Assembly (NCBI GenBank): GCA_947478725.1
Contig: CANJWZ010000006.1
Coordinates: 1 to 64,000 of the forward strand
Reading direction: 5' to 3'
DNA length: 64,000 nucleotides
From: Comamonadaceae bacterium
GTDB taxonomy: Bacteria > Pseudomonadota > Gammaproteobacteria > Burkholderiales > Burkholderiaceae_C
The notes beneath the pieces were generated by a model. It made no database searches, had not been told where the DNA came from, and saw nothing but the letters and a program-made list of their open reading frames with translations. Below are positions 16,107 to 25,755 of the stretch, in pieces. Within the stretch, counting starts at the first letter, position 1, and every line of letters starts with the position of its first letter. The position numbers were made by a program, and so were the translations under genes.

Positions 16107-16124
16107 GTCAGTGTTGGCAAATCA

Positions 16125-16820
16125 TCAGAAAGTGAATCGGGAAGGCTCGGGGAAGTGCAGCAACTTCGGTGCCACGGTGTCCCACGCCTGTGTGGTGCGC
16201 CAGGCTGCCTCGCCGGTGCGCGCGACCAGCGTGGCACGCATGACCGGCTCATCGCCGGTGATGGCGCTCAAACGGCCGCCTGGTTTTAAAAGCGCCAGCA
16301 GTGATGCAGGCACTTCTGACACCGAACCACTCATGACGATCACGTCAAACGGGCCCTTGAGCGGGTCGCTGCCCGAAATGGCGCGGGTGAAGTTGGACGC
16401 GCCGTCCCCGGTGCGTACCTCGGCGTTGAAAATACCCGCCCTTTGCAAATTGCCCCGGGCCGTTTGTGCAATGTCGGCGTCTATTTCCAGGCTGATGACG
16501 TGCTGTGCGCGGTGGCCCAGCAGGGCCGCCATGTAACCCGAGCCAGTGCCGATTTCCAGCACTTTTTCATGCTTTTGCACCGCCAGATCCTGCAAGATGC
16601 GCGCCTCCACTTTGGGCGACAGCATGCATTGCCCGGGTTGCGTTTTTGAATGCGATGACAGCGGTATCTCCATGTCGGCAAAGGCCAACGAGCGATAGGC
16701 TGTGGGCACAAAGTCTTCGCGCTTGATCACCGCCAGCAGGGCCAGCACCTGGCTGTCGAGCACCTCCCAGGGGCGGATTTGCTGCTCAATCATGTTGAAT
16801 CGGGCTTGTTCGTAGTTCAT
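16125..16820 (-). CDS. Protein-L-isoaspartate O-methyltransferase family protein
   Basis: 231 residues with start MNYEQARFNMIEQQIRPWEV and the SAM-binding motif EIGTGSGYMAALLG, then the MPFDVIVMSG-like FDVIVMSGSVSEVP. This is the divergent Pcm-family protein that precedes rhodanese and tolC in many Burkholderiales. Canonical PIMT repairs isoaspartyl residues, but the usual substrate-site motif is not clear here, so the exact substrate is uncertain. Confidence 0.82.
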   Translation of the reverse strand: MNYEQARFNMIEQQIRPWEVLDSQVLALLAVIKREDFVPTAYRSLAFADMEIPLSSHSKTQPGQCMLSPKVEARILQDLAVQKHEKVLEIGTGSGYMAALLGHRAQHVISLEIDADIAQTARGNLQRAGIFNAEVRTGDGASNFTRAISGSDPLKGPFDVIVMSGSVSEVPASLLALLKPGGRLSAITGDEPVMRATLVARTGEAAWRTTQAWDTVAPKLLHFPEPSRFTF

Positions 16821-16866
16821 ATCTGTATTAGAGCAACGCTGTGTGAAATGTGTGAAAGGTCAAATT

Positions 16867-19800
16867 TTAGTCTGGGCTGCCGTGTGGTGTGTCGGTCGCG
16901 GCGACCGGGCGCGGTCCCAGCATGCGTTTGAACCACTGGGCCAAATCGTCCATAAAGCAATACGCCACCGGCACCACCACCAGCGTCAGCAATGACGAGG
17001 TGATCACGCCGCCAATCACCGCCTGGCCCATAGGGGCGCGCTGCTCAGACCCTTCGGTCAGTGCAAAAGCCAGCGGAATCATGCCGAAAATCATGGCCAG
17101 CGTGGTCATCAAGATCGGCCGCAAACGCACTTTGGCCGCCATCAGCAGCGCTTCGCTGCGCTCCATGCCTTCCTCGCGCATTCTGATCGCAAAGTCGACC
17201 AGCAAAATGGCGTTTTTTGTCACCAGGCCCATCAGCATGACCACCCCGATCACCGAAAACATTGACAAGGCGGAGCGAAACATCAGCAGCGCCAGCACCA
17301 CGCCAATCAGGGTCAGCGGCAACGATGTCATCAGGGCCAGAGGCTGAAAAAAGCTTTTGAACTGGCTGGCCAGAATCATGTAGATGAACAGAACCGCCAT
17401 CACCAGGGCCGAGATAGCGTAGCCAAATGAATCGGTCATGTTTTTGGTAGAGCCGCTGAACTGGTACTTGTAGCCCGGCGGGAAGGCGGTCTTGTCAAGC
17501 GCGGCCTTGACCTCGCTTGAGACCTCACCGGCAGATCGGTTGTACACGTTGGCGTTGACCGCCACTTCGCGTATCAGGTCGCGGCGGTTGATCTGGTTCG
17601 GGCCGGTGGTCAGGCTCACGCTGGCCACCTGGTTCAATCGCACGATGCGGGTTGAACCATCGGCATTGTTGCCAATCGCCGTGCTGGTAAACGGCAAGCG
17701 CTCCAGATCAGCCGGGGCGTTGCGTGCATCCGGGCTCAATCGCACGTTCACGTCATAAGTCTGGTCGTCTGGTGCGCGCCAGTTGCCCACGGTTTGCCCA
17801 GCCACCAGCGTGCGCAGCGATGCGGCAATGCCAGAGACCGACAAGCCCAAATCACTGGCGGCATCGCGCCGCACATCGACCTGAATCACCGGTTTGTCGG
17901 CCTTGACGCTGGAGTCCAGGTCCACCAGACCCGGTAGGCCGCGAATGTTGTCCTGCACCACCCGGCTCAGGCGCTCCAGCTCTTTGAGGTCAGGGCCCTG
18001 CAATGAAAACTCGACCTGCTTGGTGCCCCCCGCCGAATCGCTCTGACCGATGTTCGTGACCGTCATGCCCGGCACCTGCTTGAGCCGCTCACGCAGCACG
18101 CCAGACATCTCGTCGACGCTGCGGCTGCGTGCCTTTCGGTCCACCAGCCGGATGTAAATGTTGGCGTAAATTTTGCCTTGCGCATTGCCGGTGTTGATGG
18201 TCGACAGCGTGTAGCGCACCTCGGGGAATTCGCGCACGATGGCTTCGACCTGTTTGGCCTTGGCCTCGGTGGCTTCCAGCGACGAACCCACCGGGGTATA
18301 AAAATTCAGCGCGGTTTCTGAAAAATCGGCCTTGGGTACAAACTCTGTGCCCAGCAGCGGCACCATGAAGATGCTGATCACAAACACGACCAGTGCCAGC
18401 GCCAGGGTTTTGATCTTGTGCACCAGTGCCCAGCGCAGGATGCTCTGGTAGCCTTGGCTCAAACGCTCTGTCGCGCTGTCAAACCAGCCGGTCACGCGGC
18501 CGATGGTCTTGTCGTACAGCGTGGTGGGTGGGCCATGTTTGCCATGCTTGTCTATTGCCGGGTCATGCCAGATGCTGGACAGCATCGGGTCGAGCGTGAA
18601 ACTGACAAACATCGAGATCAGCACCGCCGCCACAATAGTGATGCCGAACTCATGAAAGAACTTGCCGATGATGCCGCCCATGAAACCCACCGGCAGAAAC
18701 ACCGCAACGATGGAAAAGGTGGTGGCCAGCACGGCCAGGCCAATTTCCTTGGTGCCGTCCATCGCTGCCTCAAAGGGAGCCTTGCCCATCAGCACGTGCC
18801 GCACAATGTTTTCACGCACCACGATCGCATCGTCAATCAGCAGACCGACACACAGCGACAGCGCCATCAGCGTGATGTTGTTGATGGTGAATCCAAACAG
18901 GTTCATGAACAAAAACGTGCCGATGATGGAGATCGGCAGCGTCAGCCCGGTGATCACGGTTGAACGCCAGGAATTCAAAAACAAAAACACGATCAGGATT
19001 GTCAGCAGCGCGCCTTCAATCAGGGTGCGGCGCACGTTTTCAACCGCCACGCGAATCGAGCGTGAACTGTCGGTGACCAGCTCCAGCTTCAGGCCGGGCG
19101 GCAGGCTGGCTTTCATCTCGCCGATGGTTTTATTGAGCCCATCGACGACTTGAATGGTGTTTTCGTCCTGCGCTTTTTGCACCTGCAGCACCAGCGTGCG
19201 CTGGCCGTTGTACAGCGCCAGGCTGTCGACTTCCTGCGCGCCATCGGCAATCCGGGCCACCTGGTCAACCGTGATGGCGACATTGTTTTTGCGCGCCACG
19301 ATCAGCTTGCCAAAGTCCTCGGGCCGCTTCATGCGGGCATCGATTTTGACCACACGCTCGGCTGCCAGCGAGCGAATGCTGCCGACCGGCAAGTCCTGGT
19401 TTTCGTTTTTGACCGTGTTGACCACCTGGTCTGCCGTGATGCCCAGCGACTCCATGGCCTGCGGGTTCAGGTACACATTGATCTCGCGCTTGGTGCCACC
19501 AACGATGCTGACCGAGCCGGCGCCGCGCACGTTTTCAAGCCGCTTTTTTAACACCTGGTCGGCCCAGTTGGTCAGTTCCACTGGCGACATCTTGTTGCTG
19601 CCTGTATCGGGCAAGACGGCTACCGACCAGACGGGCCGACTGGACGGGTCAAAGCGCAGCACGCGTGGCTCTTTGACTTCCGTTCGAAAATTCGGTCGAA
19701 TGGCCGATATTTTTTCGCGCACATCTTCGGCGGCCTTGCGCCCATCGACGTACAGCTGAAATTCAATGATGACAACCGACTGGCCTTCATAGCTGCGGGA

Positions 19801-20043
19801 TGTCAGTGCGCTGACACCGGCGATCGAATTGACGCCTTCCTCGATCTTTTTAGTGACTTCACTTTCGACAATTTCGGGCGACGCACCGGGGTAGTCGGCC
19901 GTCACGACGACCACCGGAAAGTCGATGTTCGGGAACTGGTCGACCTGCATGCGCTGGTATGAAAAAAGCCCCAGCACGACGATGGCCAGCATCATCATGG
20001 TGGCGAACACCGGATTTTTAAGACTGACTTGGGTAAACCACAT
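16867..20043 (-). CDS. RND efflux pump inner membrane permease (HAE1/AcrB type)
   Basis: 1058 residues, full length for an AcrB/MdtB-like pump. N-terminal TM1 follows MWFTQVSLKNPVFATMMML; the proton-relay Asp pair is in LCVGLLIDDAIVVREN (about residue 405); two large periplasmic porter domains and twelve expected TM segments are visible. The sequence around MMLIVLGLFSYQRM and FPNIDFPVV is typical of the multidrug branch rather than the heavy-metal branch. Transcribed after the membrane-fusion protein with an 8-bp gap. Confidence 0.92.
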   Translation of the reverse strand: MWFTQVSLKNPVFATMMMLAIVVLGLFSYQRMQVDQFPNIDFPVVVVTADYPGASPEIVESEVTKKIEEGVNSIAGVSALTSRSYEGQSVVIIEFQLYVDGRKAAEDVREKISAIRPNFRTEVKEPRVLRFDPSSRPVWSVAVLPDTGSNKMSPVELTNWADQVLKKRLENVRGAGSVSIVGGTKREINVYLNPQAMESLGITADQVVNTVKNENQDLPVGSIRSLAAERVVKIDARMKRPEDFGKLIVARKNNVAITVDQVARIADGAQEVDSLALYNGQRTLVLQVQKAQDENTIQVVDGLNKTIGEMKASLPPGLKLELVTDSSRSIRVAVENVRRTLIEGALLTILIVFLFLNSWRSTVITGLTLPISIIGTFLFMNLFGFTINNITLMALSLCVGLLIDDAIVVRENIVRHVLMGKAPFEAAMDGTKEIGLAVLATTFSIVAVFLPVGFMGGIIGKFFHEFGITIVAAVLISMFVSFTLDPMLSSIWHDPAIDKHGKHGPPTTLYDKTIGRVTGWFDSATERLSQGYQSILRWALVHKIKTLALALVVFVISIFMVPLLGTEFVPKADFSETALNFYTPVGSSLEATEAKAKQVEAIVREFPEVRYTLSTINTGNAQGKIYANIYIRLVDRKARSRSVDEMSGVLRERLKQVPGMTVTNIGQSDSAGGTKQVEFSLQGPDLKELERLSRVVQDNIRGLPGLVDLDSSVKADKPVIQVDVRRDAASDLGLSVSGIAASLRTLVAGQTVGNWRAPDDQTYDVNVRLSPDARNAPADLERLPFTSTAIGNNADGSTRIVRLNQVASVSLTTGPNQINRRDLIREVAVNANVYNRSAGEVSSEVKAALDKTAFPPGYKYQFSGSTKNMTDSFGYAISALVMAVLFIYMILASQFKSFFQPLALMTSLPLTLIGVVLALLMFRSALSMFSVIGVVMLMGLVTKNAILLVDFAIRMREEGMERSEALLMAAKVRLRPILMTTLAMIFGMIPLAFALTEGSEQRAPMGQAVIGGVITSSLLTLVVVPVAYCFMDDLAQWFKRMLGPRPVAATDTPHGSPD

Positions 20044-20051
20044 GCGGTGCT

Positions 20052-21218
20052 TTAAGGTGCGGTTTTCGCGCTGATCTGGGTGAAGGTCACCGACATGCCT
20101 TCACGCAGCGTCCCGATGTTGCCCAAGATCACCACCGTGTTGTCTGGCAAGCCTTTAACAGCCACCACGTCCGTGTCGTTCGCCTTGCCGCGCGCGCCGA
20201 GTTCTGCCGCGCGGTGCGCCACCTTGCCGTTTTCAATGGTCTGCACATACGGCGCTGGTTTGTCGGTGCGCACGCTGGTCAGCGGCACCGCAGGCAGCGA
20301 TGTGCGGACCGTGCCCAGCGTACCTTGTGCAAACAGGCCCTGCCGAAGCGGCAAAGCGTCTGGTTTGCTGTTGTCAATGCTCAGGTAGGCCAGCACGCTG
20401 CGGCTGCCTGCCTGCGCACTGGGGTTGATGCGTACCACTTTGGCGGCGACGGTTTTGTTGCTGCCTTCAATTTGTAGTTTGGCGTTCTGGCCCACCCGTA
20501 TCTGGGTCGAGTCTGCAGCGCTCAGCGTGGCCTCAAGCTCCAGACGGCTCAGGTCAACGATCTCGACAATCCGCGCATCAATACCAACACGTTCGCCGGG
20601 CTGTGCCAGGCGCTGCGACACCTGGCCTGAAATCGGCGCCTTCAACACCGTGTCGTCCACTGATTTGGTCGCCACATCGGTGGCTGCCTGCGCTGCCTTG
20701 TAGGTCGCTTGCGCGGCATTCAGGTTGGCCAGCGATGCGTCCAGTGCTGTTTTGGAAATAAAACCCTGGTCGACCAGGGCCTTGTTGTTGTCGTACTGGC
20801 GCTGCACCACATCGACCTGCGCCTTGGCAGAATCTGCCTGCTCTTTGAACTGGCGCACGCGAGACAGGTATTCGCTGGCATCAATCCGGGCAATCACCTG
20901 GCCGGCTTTGACAAAGTCGCCTTCGCGCACCGTCAGGCCTTGCAGTTCGCCAGCGACACGCGCCTTGATGACTGCCGAGTTGACTGCCTTGAGTGAGCCC
21001 GACACCGCCAGGCCTTGCATGATCTCCAGCACACTGACCTGCGTCACATCGGTGCTTGCCAGCTCGACCGACGATGTTTGTTTGGCGGCACTGGCCGCCA
21101 CCAAAGCTGCTTGCTGCGCTTGGCGGGCCGATAGCACGCGTGCTATCGCTGTGCCTACGGCACCCAATACCAGCAGGATCAGCAGCCATGTGAGCCAGCT
21201 TTTTTTCACCCCATTCAT
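20052..21218 (-). CDS. RND efflux membrane-fusion (periplasmic adaptor) protein
   Basis: 388 residues. An N-terminal membrane anchor (SWLTWLLILLVLGAVGTAIA) precedes a lipoyl-like half (GELQGLTVREGDFVKAGQVIARID), an alpha hairpin of about 80 residues and the matching half ending APISGQVSQRLAQPGERVG. Beta-barrel and membrane-proximal domains follow. Its start overlaps the TetR stop by 3 bp, so regulator, adaptor and pump form one operon. Confidence 0.9.
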   Translation of the reverse strand: MNGVKKSWLTWLLILLVLGAVGTAIARVLSARQAQQAALVAASAAKQTSSVELASTDVTQVSVLEIMQGLAVSGSLKAVNSAVIKARVAGELQGLTVREGDFVKAGQVIARIDASEYLSRVRQFKEQADSAKAQVDVVQRQYDNNKALVDQGFISKTALDASLANLNAAQATYKAAQAATDVATKSVDDTVLKAPISGQVSQRLAQPGERVGIDARIVEIVDLSRLELEATLSAADSTQIRVGQNAKLQIEGSNKTVAAKVVRINPSAQAGSRSVLAYLSIDNSKPDALPLRQGLFAQGTLGTVRTSLPAVPLTSVRTDKPAPYVQTIENGKVAHRAAELGARGKANDTDVVAVKGLPDNTVVILGNIGTLREGMSVTFTQISAKTAP

Positions 21219-21916
21219 TCTTTCGTTTCTTTCTTCAGGCTTTTGTTTTGCAAGGGTGCCTGGCTCATGCCGTACAGGATGATCTGCAGCTGTGAGGCGA
21301 TGTATTTTTCAGGGTCCATGCTGACCTGATCGCTCACGCAGGCGGCGGCCGAATGTTTGGCCAGCATCAACAAGATCACCGGCGAAATGATGCTGAAAAC
21401 AGCATAGTCCAAGTCCATGTCCCTGAGCTCACCACGATCTTTTCCGCGCTGCAAAATACGGCGAATCAGCAACTGGCCGGGCTCCACCACTTCCTGGCGA
21501 TAAAAAGCCGCAATGTCTGGGAAGTTCCCGGCCTCGCTCAGCATCAGCTTTTTGATGCCCGATGCCTTGGTGGCACCAACGCGTCGCCACCACTCGTTCA
21601 TGCACAGGGAGATCATCTCGGCGCTGGTGCCCTTGAAGTTGTCAAAGGTTTGGTTCCATTCCTTGAAATGGCTCGAGATGTTTTCCCGCACGACGGCCTT
21701 GAACAGGTCTTCTTTGCTCGGGAAATACAAAAACAGCGTGCCTTTGGAGACACCTGCCCGGGCCGCGACCTCTTCAACGCGGGTGGCGGCAAAGCCTTTT
21801 TCAACAAACAGGTCCAGCGCCGCTTCCAGCAGTTCGCCCGGACGCGATTCTTTGCGGCGCTCACGTTTGGCGTGAAACGCTTTTTTGATGGGGCAGGTGA
21901 GTTTGACCAAAGACAT
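21215..21916 (-). CDS. TetR/AcrR-family regulator of the efflux operon
   Basis: 233 residues from ATG 21916 (MSLVKLTCPIKK); a longer frame to 22255 is a shadow through the ydcF region. The helix-turn-helix is TRVEEVAARAGVSKGTLFLYFPSKEDLFKAVV. The remainder is a ligand-binding helical domain. It is first in the operon with the adaptor and pump, and a palindrome 3 bp upstream of its start is a likely autoregulatory operator. Confidence 0.9.
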   Translation of the reverse strand: MSLVKLTCPIKKAFHAKRERRKESRPGELLEAALDLFVEKGFAATRVEEVAARAGVSKGTLFLYFPSKEDLFKAVVRENISSHFKEWNQTFDNFKGTSAEMISLCMNEWWRRVGATKASGIKKLMLSEAGNFPDIAAFYRQEVVEPGQLLIRRILQRGKDRGELRDMDLDYAVFSIISPVILLMLAKHSAAACVSDQVSMDPEKYIASQLQIILYGMSQAPLQNKSLKKETKE

Positions 21917-21918
21917 AG

Positions 21919-21940
21919 TTACTGACTGACTGGTTAGTAA
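21919..21940 (-). promoter_or_regulatory. Probable TetR operator, TTACTGAC-N6-GTTAGTAA
   Basis: A 22-bp near-palindrome (one mismatch between the 8-bp arms) directly before the TetR start. Such sites of AcrR-like regulators commonly show a repeated TGACTGACTGGT-type core, as here. Confidence 0.6.
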
Positions 21941-21986
21941 TGTAGCTTTTTGCGTGTCCTGCGTCAACCCAGGTTGGGTTTTGGGG

Positions 21987-22763
21987 CTATTGCAGCCTGG
22001 CAACGGCCAGCCCCAGCAGTTCATGCAGAACTCTGGTGGAAGCCGTGATGCCCTCGGTAGACGGTAGCCACAACAGCGGGCCTGATCGCGTGTGAAGGAC
22101 AAAACCGGTGGGGGCTGGGGTGATGGCCAGACCTTGCCGCTCAAACGCCAGAACCGAGCGCGGCATGTGCGTGGCGTCGGTGACCAGAGCAATCTTGCTG
22201 ATGCCGTCGCTCTTGAGCATGGGCGCCAGCAGGCTGGCGTTTTCCTGCGTGTCACGAGACTTGGTCTCGAGCCATCGGATGGTCACGCCATAGTCCTGCT
22301 GCGCCACCTGACCTGCCACCTCGGCTTCAGAGATGGTGGTGCTGCCGGACGCCGCCCAGCCCTTGCCGCCGGTAAACGCCAGCGGCAAACCCGTTTGCCG
22401 CGCCAGCCAGATACCGTAGCGCAGCCGCGCCGCGGTGGCAGGCCCGGGCTGGGCTTGGCCGTATTCAGGTGCTTGGGGGTAAACGCCGCCACCCAGAACG
22501 ACAATCGCCTGAATTTGCCCGGACTTCAGGTGTGCAGGTGTGACGGGTGGGTATTGCGGCAAGGCATGCGTCGCCAGCCAAACCGCCACGCCCTGACAGG
22601 ACAGCAGCCACAAGCTGGTCAAGCTGATCAGGCCCAGCAGCAGGCCCTTGCCCTGATGTTGGCGCTGAGCGGCCAGTACCAGCCCAGCGAGCGCCAGCAG
22701 CACCAGACTTGCCAGCGGCATGACCAGACTGGACAGCAGGGGTTTCAGCGCACCGGGTTCCAT
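21987..22763 (-). CDS. YdcF/ElyC-family DUF218 membrane protein
   Basis: 258 residues. Two N-terminal hydrophobic segments (SLVMPLASLVLLALAGLVLA and GLISLTSLWLLSCQGVAVWL) precede a DUF218 domain starting AIVVLGGGVYPQAPEYG, with FTGGKG, SRDTQENA and LVTDATHMPRS. This is the ElyC-like arrangement linked in E. coli to envelope and peptidoglycan homeostasis. It stands alone between tetR and gcdH; exact role unknown. Confidence 0.82.
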   Translation of the reverse strand: MEPGALKPLLSSLVMPLASLVLLALAGLVLAAQRQHQGKGLLLGLISLTSLWLLSCQGVAVWLATHALPQYPPVTPAHLKSGQIQAIVVLGGGVYPQAPEYGQAQPGPATAARLRYGIWLARQTGLPLAFTGGKGWAASGSTTISEAEVAGQVAQQDYGVTIRWLETKSRDTQENASLLAPMLKSDGISKIALVTDATHMPRSVLAFERQGLAITPAPTGFVLHTRSGPLLWLPSTEGITASTRVLHELLGLAVARLQ

Positions 22764-22780
22764 GGACTCGTGAAAATCAT

Positions 22781-22850
22781 GCGCTATATATTCGGGAGCA
22801 TCTCGCCCAGGCTTTCATTGGCTTTTAGCTCTAAAAGGTGCCTAAAGCTA
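22781..22850 (-). repeat. Dispersed palindromic repeat, copy 5 (ydcF-gcdH gap)
   Basis: Minus strand: TTTAGGCACCTTTTAGAGC, AAAAGCCAATGAAAGC, then core ATGCTCCCGAATATATAGCG. It fills the whole short gap between the gcdH stop and the ydcF start. Confidence 0.5.
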
Positions 22851-22858
22851 GCCCAAAA

Positions 22859-24067
22859 TCAATAAAAAGCCTGCAAACCGGTCTGCGCGCGACCCAAAAT
22901 CAGCGCATGCACATCGTGCGTGCCTTCGTAGGTGTTCACCGTCTCAAGATTGATCATGTGGCGAATCACGTGGTATTCGTCATGAATGCCGTTGCCGCCG
23001 TGCATGTCACGCGCCATGCGGGCAATGTCAAGCGCCTTGCCGCAGCTGTTGCGCTTGATGATGGAAATCATTTCCGGCACATCCTTGCCTTCGTCCATCA
23101 GGCGCCCCACGCGCAGGCAGGCTTGCAGGCCCAAGGCGATTTCGGTTTGCATGTCGGCCAGTTTCTTTTGAATCAGCTGGTTTTGCGCCAGCGGGCGGCC
23201 AAACTGCACCCGGTCCATCGTGTATTGGCGGGCGCGAAACCAGCAGTCTTCAGCCGCGCCCAGAGCGCCCCAGGCGATACCGTAACGGGCCTTGTTCAGG
23301 CAGCCGAACGGGCCTTTGAGGCCGCTCACGTTAGGCAGCATGTTTTCTTCAGGCACAAACACGCCGTCCATTACGATCTCGCCAGTGATCGACGCGCGCA
23401 AGCTCATCTTGCCTTCGATTTTGGGGGCGGTCAGGCCTTTCATGCCTTTTTCCAGAATAAAGCCGCGAATGGACTCCTGCCCGCCGGTGTTGCCGTCCGG
23501 GTCGGTCAGCTTGGCCCAGACCACAAACACATCCGCAATCGGTGAATTGGTGATCCACATCTTGGCGCCGTTCATGATGAAGCCGCCATCGGTCGGCTTG
23601 GCGCGGCTGAGCATGCTGGCTGGGTCTGAGCCGTGGTTTGGCTCGGTCAAACCAAAGCAGCCAACCCATTCGCCGGAGGCCAGCTTGGGCAGGTATTTTT
23701 GTTTTTGCGCTTCGCTGCCGTAGGCATTGATGGGGTGCATGACGAGTGACGACTGCACGCTGATGGCGCTGCGGTAGCCACTGTCGACCCGCTCGACTTC
23801 GCGCGCAATCAGCCCGTAAGCCACATAGCTCAGGCCAGCGCAGCCGTAGCCTTCAATGCTGGAACCCAAAAAGCCCATGGCACCGGCTTCATTCATGATC
23901 TCGCGGTCAAACTTTTCGTGGCGGGCGGCCATCAGCACGCGGGTTTGCAGCTTGTCCTGGCAAAACTGGTGGGCCGCTTCCTGTATGGCGCGCTCATCGT
24001 CAGACAGCTGGTCTTGCAGCATAAAAGGGTCTTCCCAGATGAAGCGCGGTTTGACGTTGGTTTTCAT
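22859..24067 (-). CDS. gcdH: Glutaryl-CoA dehydrogenase
   Basis: 402 residues from ATG 24067 ([20 protein letters not shown]). Acyl-CoA dehydrogenase fold with [35 protein letters not shown] and the C-terminal [18 protein letters not shown] block; the catalytic Glu lies in [16 protein letters not shown]. These blocks match glutaryl-CoA dehydrogenase, which converts glutaryl-CoA to crotonyl-CoA in lysine and aromatic degradation. Divergent from msrA with 113 bp between. Confidence 0.9.
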   Translation of the reverse strand: MKTNVKPRFIWEDPFMLQDQLSDDERAIQEAAHQFCQDKLQTRVLMAARHEKFDREIMNEAGAMGFLGSSIEGYGCAGLSYVAYGLIAREVERVDSGYRSAISVQSSLVMHPINAYGSEAQKQKYLPKLASGEWVGCFGLTEPNHGSDPASMLSRAKPTDGGFIMNGAKMWITNSPIADVFVVWAKLTDPDGNTGGQESIRGFILEKGMKGLTAPKIEGKMSLRASITGEIVMDGVFVPEENMLPNVSGLKGPFGCLNKARYGIAWGALGAAEDCWFRARQYTMDRVQFGRPLAQNQLIQKKLADMQTEIALGLQACLRVGRLMDEGKDVPEMISIIKRNSCGKALDIARMARDMHGGNGIHDEYHVIRHMINLETVNTYEGTHDVHALILGRAQTGLQAFY

Positions 24068-24119
24068 GAAGAATGGGTCCTTGAGTGTCTTTGTAAGAGC
24101 TTTAAGCCTAAAGTATATC

Positions 24120-24136
24120 GGGCATCGACGATGTCC
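24120..24136. promoter_or_regulatory. Palindrome in the gcdH-msrA divergent promoter region
   Basis: GGGCATCGACGATGTCC, one mismatch from a perfect palindrome, followed at 24141 by GTGCA-ACCC-TGCAC. Either could be an operator for one of the two divergent genes; no regulator gene lies next to it. Confidence 0.3.
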
Positions 24137-24180
24137 TACAGTGCAACCCTGCACGATACAACACATAGGAACAACTGACC

Positions 24181-24744
24181 ATGGAACCAGATCAACAACC
24201 CCACAACGCTTCTACCCAAACCATCACCCTGGGCGGCGGCTGCTTTTGGTGCACCGAGGCGGTGTTCGTCAAAGTGCGCGGCATCCTTGACGTCGAATCA
24301 GGCTACAGCAACGGCCAGGTTCATCGCCCCAGCTACGACGATGTGTGTACCGGACGCACCGGCTGCAACGAGGTGGTCAAGCTGGCATACGACCCGGCGC
24401 AAATCACCGTCGGCGAGATTCTGGAAATCTTTTTTGTGGTGCACGACGCCACCACCCTGAACCGCCAGGGCAACGACAGCGGCACGCAGTACCGCAGCGG
24501 CATTTACTACTCAACTGAAGAGCAAAAGCAAATCGCCACCGACATGATTCGCCAAATGGGCCAGGACAAGCTGTTTGACCGCCCCATCGTGACCGAAGTC
24601 GTGCCGCTGGCCAACTACTGGCCCGCCGAGGACTATCACCAGGACTTTTTTGCCAAAAACCCGAACCAGGGCTACTGCGTGGCCGTGGCCGGGCCGAAGG
24701 TGGCGAAGTTTCGCAAGACGTTTGCGTCTCGGGTGAAGGATTGA
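24181..24744 (+). CDS. msrA: Peptide-methionine (S)-S-oxide reductase
   Basis: 187 residues with the active-site motif [12 protein letters not shown]; Cys21 is the nucleophile. [21 protein letters not shown] and [11 protein letters not shown] are family blocks. It repairs oxidised methionine using thioredoxin. A degenerate copy of part of its 3' end (around 24630-24661) recurs at 25653, beyond the neighbouring toxin-antitoxin genes. Confidence 0.94.
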   Translation: MEPDQQPHNASTQTITLGGGCFWCTEAVFVKVRGILDVESGYSNGQVHRPSYDDVCTGRTGCNEVVKLAYDPAQITVGEILEIFFVVHDATTLNRQGNDSGTQYRSGIYYSTEEQKQIATDMIRQMGQDKLFDRPIVTEVVPLANYWPAEDYHQDFFAKNPNQGYCVAVAGPKVAKFRKTFASRVKD

Positions 24745-24854
24745 TGGCCAGCTATTCAGGAACTGCTCGCCCCCGCATTTGTAGGTCTGGAGGTTGATTT
24801 AATGGGCGTTCTTCACGGCACTTAAAAGAATTCTGGGCGAATATTCATGACGGC

Positions 24855-24894
24855 TATAATGGCTCTATTAGCTGTAATAGCTGTAATAGCTGTA
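24855..24894 (+). promoter_or_regulatory. Promoter -10 and triplicated 9-bp operator of a Phd-like module
   Basis: A perfect TATAAT at 24855-24860 is followed by three near-identical units TTAGCTGTA, ATAGCTGTA, ATAGCTGTA (24868-24894). They lie just downstream of the expected transcription start and 17 bp before the antitoxin ATG, a good place for autorepression. Confidence 0.55.
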
Positions 24895-24911
24895 ACCATA
24901 AGGTCAAGATC

Positions 24912-25217
24912 ATGCTCACCATGACATCGCTTGCCGCCCAAAATCAATTTGGGACGCTCATCGACGCTTCACAACGCCAACCTGTAGCAGTGACGCGCCG
25001 CGGCCGCACCGTGGCGGTTGTGATGTCTTATGAAGATTACCAGGCCAGCACGCAAACCATCCCGTTTCATGTCGCCGCGCTGATCAGTGAGAACTCTCCG
25101 CTGCGTGGCAAAACTGCAGGCGATTCAATGCGCTTACACCTCGCAAAAATGAGCAATAAGGCCACTGAAGAGGGCTTAACGCAAGACGATGTAACGCGCA
25201 TGCTCAATGACGAGTAA
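24912..25217 (+). CDS. Phd/YefM-like antitoxin
   Basis: 101 residues (or 98 from ATG 24921). The N-terminal fold MTSLAAQNQFGTLIDASQRQ, then PVAVTRRGRTVAVVMSYEDY is the Phd/YefM DNA-binding domain. The C-terminal half is acidic and should bind the toxin. Overlaps the PIN-like toxin gene by 11 bp. Upstream operator repeats suggest conditional-cooperativity-type autoregulation. Confidence 0.82.
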   Translation: MLTMTSLAAQNQFGTLIDASQRQPVAVTRRGRTVAVVMSYEDYQASTQTIPFHVAALISENSPLRGKTAGDSMRLHLAKMSNKATEEGLTQDDVTRMLNDE

Positions 25218-25626
25218 GCCTGCGTACATCGTCATAGATACCAATGCCTTGATCAGCGCGGGTTTGCTCCCCGAATCAAGGACCGCCCAGGCGCTTGCGC
25301 TGGCCGCTGAGCATTTCGTGATTGCCCAAAATCAGGAAACGTGGCGTGAACTGGAAACACGCATTGCCCGGCCAAAATTCGACCGCTATTTCGGCGACTC
25401 TGGCCGCTTGAGGCATCTGGTCGCGATTGCCCAGTCGATCCAGCGATTTGAAGTGGCGACCGAGGTTGAGGTGAGTCGTGACAAAACGGACGACAAATTC
25501 ATTGCGCTTGCCATCGATTCGGGGGCAACGATCGTCATTTCTGGCGACCTAGATTTGAAAGATGTGCAAACGTACAAGGGACTCGAGATACTCTCGCCAG
25601 CACAGTTTTTGGATCGGTATCAATAA
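25207..25626 (+). CDS. PIN-domain putative toxin (COG1569 type)
   Basis: 139 residues. IVIDTNALISAGLLP holds the first catalytic Asp (about residue 11), followed by WRELETRIARPKFDRYF and DKTDDKFIALAIDSGATIVISGDLDLKD with the remaining acidic residues. This is the longer PIN subfamily usually annotated as a putative toxin-antitoxin toxin, here coupled to a Phd-like antitoxin. Likely an RNase; target unknown. Confidence 0.82.
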   Translation: MTSKPAYIVIDTNALISAGLLPESRTAQALALAAEHFVIAQNQETWRELETRIARPKFDRYFGDSGRLRHLVAIAQSIQRFEVATEVEVSRDKTDDKFIALAIDSGATIVISGDLDLKDVQTYKGLEILSPAQFLDRYQ

Positions 25627-25652
25627 GAAATGGTCACAACACAAATGCTGAA

Positions 25653-25688
25653 CCGCCGAGGACCAGCACCAGGACTTTTTTGACAAAA
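25653..25688 (+). repeat. Degenerate duplicate of the msrA 3' region
   Basis: CCGCCGAGGACCAGCACCAG followed by GACTTTTTTGACAAAAG repeats, with three visible substitutions, the msrA segment near 24629-24665 (CCGCCGAGGACTATCACCAG then GACTTTTTTGCCAAAAA). It lies on the far side of the Phd/PIN pair, as if that pair had been inserted through a duplication of this region. Confidence 0.65.
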
Positions 25689-25755
25689 GACTTAAGCGAA
25701 AACTCGGTTTCGCTATATTTATCCCAACCATCTCATATCAACAAGGAACAAAAAA

